A stretch of 64,000 bases of DNA from Antedon bifida (lineage: Eukaryota; Echinodermata; Crinoidea; Comatulida; Antedonidae): assembly GCA_963402885.1 (NCBI GenBank), contig OY727100.1, forward strand, positions 1,612,001 to 1,676,000. Direction: 5' to 3'. Position 1 is the stretch's first letter, and every line of letters starts with the position of its first letter. Positions 46,143 through 57,185 of the stretch are shown one piece after another. The position numbers were made by a program, and so were the translations under genes. Under the pieces are notes generated by a model. It saw only the letters and a list, made by a program, of their open reading frames with translations. It had not been told where the DNA came from and did not search any database.

Positions 46143-46830
46143 CCAAACCTGTACAGCATTGTAGGGGATCACCTACTATACAGCATTGTAAGGGATCATC
46201 TACTATACAGCATTGTAGGGGATCACCTACTATACAGCATTGTAGAGGATCCCCTACCATACAGCATTGTAGAGGATCCCCTACTATACAGCATTGTAGG
46301 GGAGCCTCTACTATACAGCATTGTAGAGGATCCCCTACTATACAGCATTGTAGGGGAGCCTCTACTATACAGCATTGTAGAGGATCCCCTACTATACAGC
46401 ATTGTAGGGGATCACCTACTATACAGCATTGTAGGGGATCATCTACTATACAGCATTGTAAGGGATCATCTACTATACAGCATTGTAAGGGATCATCTAC
46501 TATACAGCATTGTAGGGGATCACCTACTATACAGCATTGTAAGGGATCATCTACTATACAGCATTGTAAGGGATCATCTAGTATACAGCATTGTAGAGGA
46601 TCCCCTACTATACAGCATTGTAAGGGTTCATTTACTATACAGCATTTTAAGGGTTCATTTACTATACAGCATTGTAAGGGATCACCTACTATACAGCATT
46701 ATAGCGGATCCGCTACTATACAGCATTGTAAGGGATCATCTACTATACAGCATTGTAAGGGATCATTTACTATACAGCATTGTAAGGGATCATTTACTAT
46801 ACAGCATTGTAGGGGATCCCCTACTATACT
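46143..46830. repeat. 27-bp minisatellite with GGGGATCCCC-type dyads
   Basis: About 25 tandem copies of CTACTATACAGCATTGTA plus GGGGATCAC or variants (GAGGATCCC, AGGGATCAT, GGGAGCCTC). Many copies are near-palindromic around GGATCC, and some pairs of variant units recur together (for example 46276-46400), indicating block duplication. It begins about 110 bp beyond the TCF25 stop codon, so it may lie in that gene's 3' UTR. Confidence 0.92.
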
Positions 46831-46939
46831 GCTCCAGTAGTGATTACTGGATAATATGGTTTTCATACAGGTTACAAAGTAATTATCACCTTGTTAACAC
46901 AAATTCTCATTTGCCGACTGTTCCATCATATTTAAATCG

Positions 46940-49900
46940 TTAATCCACTTCTTCTAGCTCTTCATTGTCATCTTCTGGTTGTAAGCTCTGAACGTTTGCT
47001 AGCAAATCTCTCATTGAGTTCATGAGGGCATCAATGCCTTCCCGAATGTTTGCATGTTCTGGCATATATCCACCCTCGGCACCTCTCCCTTGACCTCTTA
47101 CGTTGTTGTTATCAGCAACAGCCTGAGTGGACAGAAGGTAAAAATATATTTATTCTGATCCTCAAGCTTAACTGGAAACTGAGGAAATTTGGATTAGGCC
47201 CTCAACGGACCCACAGCAGCCAGAAGTGCAGCGCCTATCAGAGCAGTACATTGGGAGACGATCCCCTACTCTTTGCGAATAGTGTAACAAGTTCTTTGAT
47301 GTGCACTATATGTACACAGGACCAATGTCTTTACATCCCATCCAAAGGACGAGGCAATTAGAGTAAAGCATCTTGCCTAAGATCTAGTAAAACTAAGAAA
47401 TGGTTCATACATTGTAGCATTTAACAATCTTTACATTTAAGATACAAGTTTGTTTGTAATATTTATTGCTATGTCATAAAACAAACAGATTTATTTATAT
47501 CTTAAAATTACAATAACATATGACATAGCAGAGAATAACTCTTTAAGCTGCTGGAACAGTCATTTGGAAATTGGTTTTTTTTGGCTTTGTATTTGTTCTT
47601 TTCTCCTGATGAAATAAATTAAATAAAAAAGATTGCATACTATTTCACTACAGTACAAATGTTAAATTTCAAAAGGCTTACATCTGGATTGTAGCTTGGC
47701 AGAAGAGATTGGAAAAAAGAGGCTAGAGCACCGGACTGGTCATGTTGTACTCGAGACTGCCTTGCTGGCCTGGTGTAACTAACAATAGAGTCTAGAGGTG
47801 GAAGAGGATCATATGACAGTATTGGTGTGTTTGACAGTTCCACAGGTAACCCAATAAGAGCCTCCTTTATCTCGGACATTATCAAATGTCGATAGATGTT
47901 TCTTGGTGCTTTTTGGTAACGAGATAATCGCCTGCAAAAAATAAAAAAATAACAGAATAATTGAACTGTTTTTTCGTTGCCCTTAATAGCCCAAACTAAC
48001 ATTACAAAACTGAAAATGATTTTCTAGCCCTGAGAACCCTAACTACTATAAGCTGTGCTAAACACATACATTAATCTAATTATAACAAAAATTCAAATTA
48101 CTTTTTCCTGAAATTTTGTACCAATGGGTCTTTATTATCGACACGCTTGAGTACTTCTTGAACATTCCGCTCAAGCCATCCCATCACCTCTGGCACCTTC
48201 CACGACGAGAAGTTACGAGCGATAAAGAGCGACACCAACTGCGTCAATGCGACAGGCTGGCTGCAATCAAATTACGTAAAAAGAATTGTATTGTAGTTCT
48301 GTAGTTACATATTTTCATACTTTAAATGTATGCGGTGCCTATAGTATATGCTACATGAAAAACAAAACATACTGTACCTGGTATGGCTTGAGGCGGAGAA
48401 AAACGGATGACTAGCGACTAATGGGTCAGGCTGTATTGAACATTTATCCAACAAACCTATTAAAACCTAAAATAAAAGCAAAACATATTATTAGAGTACT
48501 TAATCTATATATAAATTTACGTAAGGGCAAAATTCGGTAAATCGCGCGTTATTTCTAGAATGTTTACTCGATGGTATATAAAGTTGGTTCGTACTTTCGA
48601 TACTGATTTTAACCACCTGATGTAACCCTGTTTACTAATTAAATTGAGTTCGATAATTAGTTATTGACGATTAAAACGAATTTAGGTTCAACGATTTGCC
48701 CCAAATAGGGGTGTTTTCCGATCGTGATGTACACTGTCTAATGCATGTCCATCTTGAAAAATACCCGCATACAATAATACGAGGATGCTTCGCATTTTTC
48801 TATCTCCTCCTACGATAATTGTTTTTAATGGCTGAAAACCGGTTGAACAGCGCGAGTACAGCATCATAATGTTGAAGACAGGCCGATTTTCTTTAAAAAA
48901 TACTATGTATATGTATCATTTTTAACAAGTGATTATGGTAGCATTAAAGCTTGGTTCCCACTACAACGTAACCAAGCACGTAAACACAACACAAGCGAGT
49001 TAACCAATGACAAGCGACAGTTTGAATTATCCATTGTTTGTGATTGGTCAACTCACTTACGTTGCGTTACATCCTTGTGTGGCGTCTCTAGTGGGAACCA
49101 AGCATAACTAACATGTTTGCCTTCTAATCCCATGGTCCAATCCTAACCTAGTGTTAAGTTAAAGTTTATCCAGTCTGTAATTGGGTTTCTTGATGTTGAA
49201 TGTGTATGAAATAAAAAAATAAAATAATAAAATATCCTTACAGATGGGAACATTATCAAAGCTTCTTGTAACATTGAATCAGCTTTCTTTCCTCCATCCT
49301 CGTTGCTATGGAAATGTGCTAAGGCAGTTGAAAAAGCAAAATTTGGTAACTGTGAAAGATTCTTGTGAGACTGGAAAAAAACAAATCGTAGATGTTATTA
49401 TAATTATTAATTTCAGTATACAGTCGTCAAAATTTAAAAGTATGAGGAAACACCAAAACATAACTGATACAAAATTACTGAGATTAAAATTTGACCATTG
49501 AGCTCTGTCTACACTATCAACATTTATGTGACAACAAAATGTGATATATGGACATGATGATGTCATATCACTACCATATCTGGGTATATCACTACCACAT
49601 TTGGGAATATCACACTTTTTTTGTCAAACTAGTTTGATAGTGTAGACAGAGCTTAAGAATGACTAATTCTTTCAGGATAAAGTATTGTATTGTATGATTT
49701 ATATATCATTAAACTACAAAAAGCTTACTTGAAAACACTTACTTCCCATTCATTAAATAGCCGAATCAAATACTCGTACTGCTCTGAACGAATTGCATAA
49801 AAGTCCATCATTAGTAAAATACAAATTGGATCTCCATTTGGATCAAGCCTATTAAAAAAAATTTTTCAATGTTTACACTTTTTTAAAATATTGTATATCC

Positions 49901-52900
49901 TTAAATATAATCGCACCCCCAATAGAACACGGAATTGGGCCAACTTTGGAGGGTGGGACTATACCCGGGGAACCCTGGGTCATGAATAAAATGATTGGTA
50001 AGCATTTTTTTTGTAAAAACTCATCTGAACTGGCTAGAGAGAGGTCCACATCCAGATCAAGTAAATACTGGGATTATACGAAGAGATATTCCTGTTTGTG
50101 AAATCAGACATAAAGTAGGGGGTGGGATTAGACCCGAGGATTTACCTGTACGGTATTAGCTTTCTTAAAAGGTAGATTAGCAATAAAAAGGCTTTATGGG
50201 GGCGCTCTTAAAGAAACACCATTGTGACCTACCCAAGAAGAAGTTTACATAACTCCAATGCGGTTCTATAACAACCTTTATTTCCGATGTATACCAGGTG
50301 ACGGAACAGAGCTAAGAACAGCGCCCTGTTCTCAGGGTGCCTGTAATCAAGTCGACACGTGCCTTGTGCCAAGTTGAACAAAGTGTGTAAGCTACCCTCC
50401 ATACAGTACAATGCTTTCTCTGTAAATGCAATATTAACTAAGGTTAGAACTGCTTTGAATGCCAATGTATACTGGTTTTATTTGAAAGGATTTACTTGTT
50501 TTATTTCACTCTAGGACACATTGCTACAGATAGAATAACACTAGCTAATTAAAAAGAATATTATTGTTAATAATCAAAAGGCAAATTACTGAAAATAGCT
50601 GTGGGTATCAGTGGCTAGTTCACAATGGAGAATAAAATAAGAAAAAAGTAAAACAGTCAGAAAAGAGCGGCAAGCATTTGGATAATGCTCATCCTACGCA
50701 TTTATTTTATTATTTATAAATTTATTATACTGCAATTAATAATTAATATGGCTTACCAATGAGTTCAGTTGCCATTTGTAAATCTTCTGACATTTTGCAG
50801 ACTTCACTGAGTTGTAGTAAACTGTTTATGTGATATGGGTGCATATTCACCAAAGACTAATGAAAAAAAGATGAGAATAAGGTGATACAAAAACACACAC
50901 AAAAAATATAGAATAAGGGATTTTCTAGTTTTTATATTTAAAATAGGGAGTTTTCAATTAACTATGTCATGTTAATTCATTTTATGCATGTGAAGAAGTT
51001 TTGTTAGTTTTTGGGTCCAGGCGACAACACATCAAGTGACTTGACCTAGCCTTTTATAAAATGTCACTGAAGTCCAATGGGGTGGTAACTTTAATGAAAC
51101 CCATTAGAAAAGCACTACTTCTCAACTTCTATGATGTCAATTCTCAGATTAAATGGATAAATATTTAAAACAATAATACTCACTATTAAATTAGAAGGAT
51201 TATAAGACTCTACTGCATCAAGGAATTGAAATTCTACTTTCTGATATTCCTTAGAATGTTCAAAATTAAAATATTGGTATCTGGAAAGGAAAATGGAAAA
51301 AGTGAATAATTAAAATATTGGTATTTGGAGAAATAGAGAAAGTGAACAATTACATGTAACTAGTACTAGTAATGAGTTTCAGGTTTGGTAGCTATATTAC
51401 GACCAAGACGGTGGTTTTTTCCAGTACAATTCCGGTCATTTTAATACCCCCCATACATATTGGTGCATGGAGTGGTAACAAATTGGTATTAAACACAAAC
51501 AAACTCTCTTATAATAATAGATTGTACTGTATTCAATATTATACTGAATGTACACAGATGAAGTAGTTGAGAATTTCTATTCTTATTTTTAGTTTTGATA
51601 AAACTTAATGATTTTAAAACTTACCCATTTTTACTGCTACCTAGCGTCATAGATAAACCTATAAAACAACAATTATTTGAATGTTAATTTATACACTAGA
51701 ATTCTATTAAGGGGACACCTTCAGGACCAAACAAAATGTACCCTTGATAGGGGTTGGCTGTAGTGTTAAAACATACATTCCTCTCACTTGTTTTGAGGAA
51801 AATGTCCACTTATAGTGGTGTACCAAAGAAGGGGTCCTACTGTATATCAAACCAAATGACCAATGTCTAACCAATGAATCTATACACTAAACTGAACAAT
51901 ATGGATGGAAAAATAAATCAATAAAATGTGATGCTTACCTGTTTTTGAGATAGGAGGCCAGTTGGGTCTTGGCGACACTAACCAACCGGATTTCTGAATA
52001 TTTTTTCTTCGTTCTTTCCGTCTAAAAATAAATAAAAGTAAAAATGTCAATTCCGAGCCAACAGCGTTAAATTCAATCATTTCTAAACGAGGAGGAAATT
52101 TGTGAAACAGTCGGGACTCTAGGGCCTAAGATGTAGGAATTAAAACTCCACTCACAAAGACTTGTAATAAGACTTTGTTTATGTAGAGCATCTTGTGTAT
52201 GTTTGTCTTGAACGGGATTGCCACCTTTAAGAAGGATAGTGAATGAATTCACTTATGGTTATCCTTGGCAATTTGCCTAAATATATAAAAACAAAATAAT
52301 AATAATTTCCCTGCACACAAGAGATCAGATGCAAATTCTTGTAACGTAAATTTTAAAATTTTTTTTAGCAACCAACCTGTGTTCTGATCTCACAACCTGC
52401 GATCCAAATATCCTCCGCATTTCGTTATCGGGATTAAGGTGTTTGTGCTCGATGCTTAGTAACGAGCGAGTTCCCATAGAAACCGGTACTTCTTCTGTAT
52501 TCATTATCCCATTGGTTACTGGAAGTGGACCAAGTATTTTGTTTACTTCTCGTATACTGGCATCTATTTCATCTTCAGGCTAAAGAACAAATAAATAATC
52601 TTAAATAATTATGGATTTAAGAACAATATTTGGATGTAAAAAAAGGGCGAGACTCTATAGACAAGTAAAAACGTTCTATTGAACGACATGTGACCCACAA
52701 TCGTCCAATCAAATGACAGGAATTTTTTTATGTTGCATAGCATATTCTTATTATTGTCAGGGGAAACCGTTGTTATCAAAGTGTTTACTTTAATAGGTAT
52801 GTCCTAAAAATAGTTTCTGTCGAATTGTATTCTATACTGGTAGCAGTATATAAATAATTTAGTAGGAGTAAAATTTGGAAATATTTTTTACATTCTCATC

Positions 52901-53488
52901 CACATTATTTTCTTCATCTTTTTGTTCTTTCTTCTCATTAGCTTTTTTCTTTTTTTTCTTTTTCCTTTTTTTCTTCACAGCACCAGTTGATTTTGGTTCT
53001 GTGTTCTCTTTTTTATCTTCTTTCTCCTCTTCTTCTTCTATATCATCATCTACAATGCCTTCATCATCTCCTAACTAGAAAAATTAAATAAATAATTTAT
53101 GTCCATTGGGCAAATATGTAGAAAAGTACAAGATGTGTTGGAACATCTATACACTGTTAAGATACTTGCTTTTTAGGATGAAGGTTAGGTAAAAAAAAAA
53201 TTAAATTTTCACTATTCAACTACAGACAGTACAACCATAAGTGATACATTAAGTAATATACTAACAAAATAAAAACATGTATAACATTTATACATTCCAA
53301 TTGGTCTAAAATTATTACATGGATAGATGATTCCAAATACCTACAAGTTCAAATAAATTAGCCTTGGTTTTGATGGGTTGTGCCGGACCATCGTCTTCTG
53401 AAATGTCCGATTCTTTATCATCCTCAACAGGGGCAAGCAATGCCAAGTCGGAATCACCATGCAGTTTTCTAACAGCTCTTGAGGACAT
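46940..53488 (-). CDS. TCF25: TCF25 / NULP1 homologue, 14 exons, 648 aa
   Basis: TCF25 (yeast Rqc1) is a ribosome-quality-control factor acting with the LTN1/Listerin ligase on stalled 60S subunits; older work describes it as a transcription repressor. Exons 5' to 3': 53345-53488, 52892-53074, 52377-52579, 51939-52021, 51625-51658, 51184-51280, 50757-50856, 50233-50419, 49743-49848, 49242-49370, 48378-48466, 48102-48260, 47682-47931 and 46940-47122. All introns are GT-AG and the 1947 nt stay in frame. Landmarks: [11 protein letters not shown] start, acidic then polybasic segment ([15 protein letters not shown]), [98 protein letters not shown] and an acidic C-terminus. Human TCF25 is 676 aa, so the gene is complete. 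One exon is only 34 bp. Confidence 0.93.
47150..47400. repeat. Probable dispersed repeat in the last TCF25 intron
   Basis: The stretch GGCCCTCAACGGACCCACAG, GAGACGATCCCCTACTCTTT, TTCTTTGATGTGCACTATAT and ACATCCCATCCAAAGGACGA reads like a block common in invertebrate genomes rather than unique intron sequence. That is recollection, not a search result. The 103-codon frame over it (47050-47361) crosses the antisense of the TCF25 last exon and is not a gene. Confidence 0.35.
48952..49108. mobile_element. MITE family A copy, in TCF25 intron
   Basis: Best-preserved copy: left end AAGCTTGGTTCCCACTACAA, right end CTAGTGGGAACCAAGCATAA, core AGTTAACCAATGACAAGCGA and TTTGTGATTGGTCAACTCAC. Confidence 0.8.
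49499..49655. mobile_element. MITE family B copy, in TCF25 intron
   Basis: GAGCTCTGTCTACACTATCA at the left and TTTGATAGTGTAGACAGAGC at the right, with internal GACATGATGATGTCATATCA and CACTACCATATCTGGG. Ends are inverted repeats of about 25 bp. Confidence 0.85.
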
Positions 53489-54000
53489 ATTGGTCTATAT
53501 TATGCAAGAAACATATGTTTATTTATTAATTTTTATTATTATAATAATATTAAGGCCGGAATACACACACGGCTAGTAGTAGTAGTAGGCTAGTGTAGAC
53601 ATTCAATTAACTATATAAGGCCTAGTATTAGTAGTCCTATCCGCCCTCTCTAGTAGTAGGCTAGGCCTGGAAAGTAGGCCCCCTCCTCCTAGGTCCTAGG
53701 CTCTAGCTAGGCCTAGTTTAGTTAGTTAGCTAGCTATTACTGTAGGCCTAGCCTCGGATGAGCTGAATGATTGATAAGGCTAAGCTAGGCCAGCTCTAGC
53801 CATAGTTAGGTAAAAAGAAAATATGTTATCATTATAAACAACTTACATAAAGTAATTAAAGCTTTAGTTTAGTTTATTTCATCGTAGGCCTAGGCCTAGC
53901 CTTACCAAAATAGTTGTTTCCCCGCGGACGTACGTCGGTGACTTTCACATCGTCATTCAATTTGTAGTGCGCCACCAACGTCCAGATTAGCCCTTTAAAT
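53489..54000 (-). promoter_or_regulatory. 5' flank of TCF25 with AGGCCTAG-rich cluster
   Basis: The region upstream of the TCF25 ATG contains a low-complexity cluster (about 53575-53900) of TAGTAGTAGG, CTAGGCCTAG and GTTAGTTAGCTAGCT words, like the cluster before HINFP. A GC-rich patch near 53920-53950 (CCGCGGACGTACGTCGG) is the likeliest promoter position, but no core motif is certain. An AG just before the ATG (ATATAG/ACCAATATG) could be an acceptor for a noncoding first exon. Confidence 0.45.
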
Positions 54001-55361
54001 TTAATGTTTATATTTCATTACAAATTTCCAATTCAATGCTATGTATTTTCATAAAGGTCTGTCCTGTTGTATACGATTTAATAGAATTAATATACAATAA
54101 ATGTAGATTAAATCTTGTACTCGTACTTGATATGTTTCGTATATGATTTCTTTTTATAGAAACAACATTTTATTAACAGGTACTTTTTCCAGAATGTGAA
54201 CTGGACAATATGGATCTGAATCAGTAAATATACAACAAATAATGTTCATTGTTTTCTTCTTCTATTCTGCAAAATGACAATCAATGATATTCTATCAGTA
54301 GTCACATCAAATATTTATTTCTTACAATGATTTCTTTTCAACAAAAAATAAATAAATAAAACTCACTCACACACACCCATACACTATATACATAATGTAA
54401 AAAGCTTTGAAAATGTGTAATACACATAAAGTTATATAATATATAATATAATGGCAAATCACAGTTTAAAATACTCCTAAGCCTAAGTAACCATTGAGGC
54501 ATGTAATACCATAGAGTTATACAAAAAGTAGAGCCTACACAAACATTACAGTGATCCTCTTACAAGGATACACTCTAACTTATAATGTAACTCTACGTAT
54601 AATTTGACATGCATCAATGAAGGGTATATGATGTATTAAATTGGGAAAAAAATATTGAAATCAAATATTTGTTTATTCTCGTCCAATTTTTCATTTACCA
54701 TGATTATATAAAGTGTTGTACAATCAATTGGTATTAGTTTTTACTATAAAAGAAGTTTATCACGGTAACTGAATGGATTAGCCCTAATTTGTTAGTGGCT
54801 CCACCAACACCACCAATATCCACCTAGAATAAAGGAATCTCTCTAATGAATGAAACCATAGAATATATACATACAATGTATTAACTGCTAGTTTAAGCAA
54901 CAAAATCATTACATTAGATTATTACGAAGTGTAACCTTTAACCTTTAATACAATATTATATATCATCTTTGGAATCGTCTAAAACATGGTTGATATCGAA
55001 CCATAAAGAAGGTATACAGTCACTACATGTTACTGTATTATTATTATTATTACATTCACAATTATGACTTGATACTTTTATGTATATTTCAGCCTACTGT
55101 TGACTCCTGATTATTACTTCTTCTACACCACTAATAACATAATAATCTCCTTCTTCTACGCCACTAATATAGATATTAATATTCTTTACATCTTAAATAC
55201 TTAATCTAATATACACATCTATATGAGCTTATACACAATTTGTGTGTAATAGCTCATAGCCTGAATACATACACTGGAATACTGTCAATAGTAAACTCTA
55301 TACACGCTGGCACTTGTGTTTAAATGTCAAGTTTACCTGTAGATACACTGCGATCATGTCT
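54001..55361. other. Intergenic, no supported gene
   Basis: AT-rich sequence between the TCF25 5' end and the NWD-like gene's 3' end. It has short ATT and TA tracts (about 54435-54450, 55038-55052) and no spliced coding segments. Confidence 0.5.
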
Positions 55362-55575
55362 AGTTGACACAGTGGCGTAACGGTTATGAGCGCTCACTGG
55401 CTAAACCCAGGGCCCCAGAGGTTATGGGGACCCCTGAGCAGTGCCCAGAGGGAAAAACAGGAATTAAAATATGTCGAAAAGGGCTAAAAACGCCTGAGGC
55501 CTCCAGCATTGGATGGTCACTTAGGGTTCCTAAACCAAGGGCCTCAGGCCACTGCGTTACGCTACTGAGTTGACT
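55362..55575. mobile_element. hAT-type MITE with 8-bp target duplication
   Basis: The element (55370-55567) begins CAGTGGCGTAACG and ends CGTTACGCTACTG, inverted ends of 13 bp with one mismatch. It is flanked by AGTTGACA (55362-55369) and AGTTGACT (55568-55575), a 7/8 match. An 8-bp duplication and CAGTGGCG termini fit the hAT superfamily. At 198 bp it cannot encode a transposase. The interior is GC-richer than the surroundings. Confidence 0.75.
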
Positions 55576-56094
55576 ACGGTCAGACTACTGGGGCTTGATG
55601 TGTGCCTTGCTGGTATCAACACAGGGTCAAGTTACTCCTGAACGACATAATGTACATGTTATGCGCAATTTGAAAGTTACACAACAGTGTAACGCTAGTA
55701 CAATTACAGAAACTAGCAATTAAACAATTAAGCACCCTGATTTCTTAGCTTGGGAGAAACAAAGTAGGATCACTTTGATGGTAGCACCTTCTAATGTATT
55801 GTCACAATTGTGAAATCCAATCAAGGAAAGATATGCAGCAGAATGGAGGTCAGAAGGTTACAACTAATTCCAAAATATATTAATCATATACTGAATACAA
55901 TGATTCTGAAGCGATAGAATTTGAAATACTGGAAATAAGAACATTGTATTGACTGTAATGAATATGATTATATTTCTTACTAGATTAAGACATATAGGTA
56001 TCAATTATTAGAATACAACATTCACATGAATATAGACTCTCTAGTAGAATGTGAATACAACTTGACTACAAGAGCTTGAAGTACAGTAGAGCAG

Positions 56095-56535
56095 GATGAA
56101 CTCTGAATATGGGTGTGTCCTCTGAATAGGGGCGTGACCAATGAATAGGGGTGTAACCTCTGAATAGGTGGTGCATCCTCTGAATAGGGGCGTGTTCTCT
56201 GAATAACGATGTGATCACTGAATAAAGGTGCGACCTCCAAATAGGGGTGTGACCTCTGAATAGGGGTGTGACCTCTGAATAAGGGCGTGGCCTCTGAATA
56301 AGGGCGTGGCCTCTGAATAGGGGCGTGACCTCTGAATAGGGGTGTGACCTCTGAATAGGGCATGTCCTATGAATTGGAGTGTGACCTCTGAATAGGAGTG
56401 TGTCCTGAATAGGGTGTGACCTCTGAACAGGGGTGTGACATCTAAACAGGGGCGTGACAAACTGAATATGGGTGTGTCCTCTGAATAGGGGTGTGACCTC
56501 TGAATACGGGTGTGTCATCTGAATAGGAGTGTCCC
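56095..56535. repeat. 19-bp minisatellite (CTGAATAGGGGTGTGACCT)
   Basis: About 23 tandem copies of a 19-bp unit with variants (GGGCGTGGC, GGTGTGTCC, AAGGGCG). Because 19 is one more than a multiple of three, all three minus-strand frames pass through the same peptides (PYSEVTPLFRGH and variants), giving overlapping frames of 81, 113 and 166 codons. It lies about 650 bp beyond the stop of the NWD-like gene. Confidence 0.92.
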
Positions 56536-57185
56536 AAATCAGGGGTTCTACTTTATTGGGTTTCAATGAATTATAATTCTTTTACAATACAATTGATTTT
56601 CTAACACTAGAGTTTGTTTAGTGACATAAATTTGTTTCTTTAAAATATTAAGTGGCTAGATGCTTATAAATTAGACCTGGTGACTCAAAACAGCTCTGAC
56701 CTACACAACAACATTCCCCATGATTTGTATCAACATATCTAAACTTGACATGTACACACAACTAGCCAGATGTAAAGACAACTGTGAATACCTAAATAAG
56801 AATTGGCACGATCACAAGTAGAGCATGCTGACGACAAAGACACAAAATGCACAGTAACCTAACACATGTCTGGTGCTGCATCTAACGACCATCCAACCAC
56901 GTCACATCAGCTACCTCATATCAATATCTGTTCCCAATCAATTTGCTAAATTTCTAATAAAACATTTTACAGTCAGTTTCTTTTCGGCTCCCGGTCCAAA
57001 ATGCCTTTCCTGAAAGTTTTTGCTATGCATCGTGGAAAGTAGCGAAGAACGACGAACCATAAGTTCCAATTCTGTCATCATTTCTGATTTTTAGGAATTA
57101 AAACTGTACTTAAGCAACAAAGTCGTCACATGATATTTCACGCATATCAAGCACCATTCAGCACGTTCGCACATTACTACTACTA
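56536..57185. other. 3' flank of the NWD-like gene
   Basis: No separate gene is visible. A TTTATT (AATAAA on minus) near 56552 is one possible polyadenylation signal. The stretch probably includes the 3' UTR. Confidence 0.4.

Noticed and set aside
52875..53078. 67-codon plus-strand frame rich in Ser and Phe
   Set aside because: It is the antisense of the acidic and lysine-rich TCF25 exon 2.
56022..56566. Minus-strand repeat frames of 81, 113 and 166 codons (PYSEVTPLFRGH)
   Set aside because: The 19-bp unit makes all three frames encode the same peptides; it is a minisatellite.
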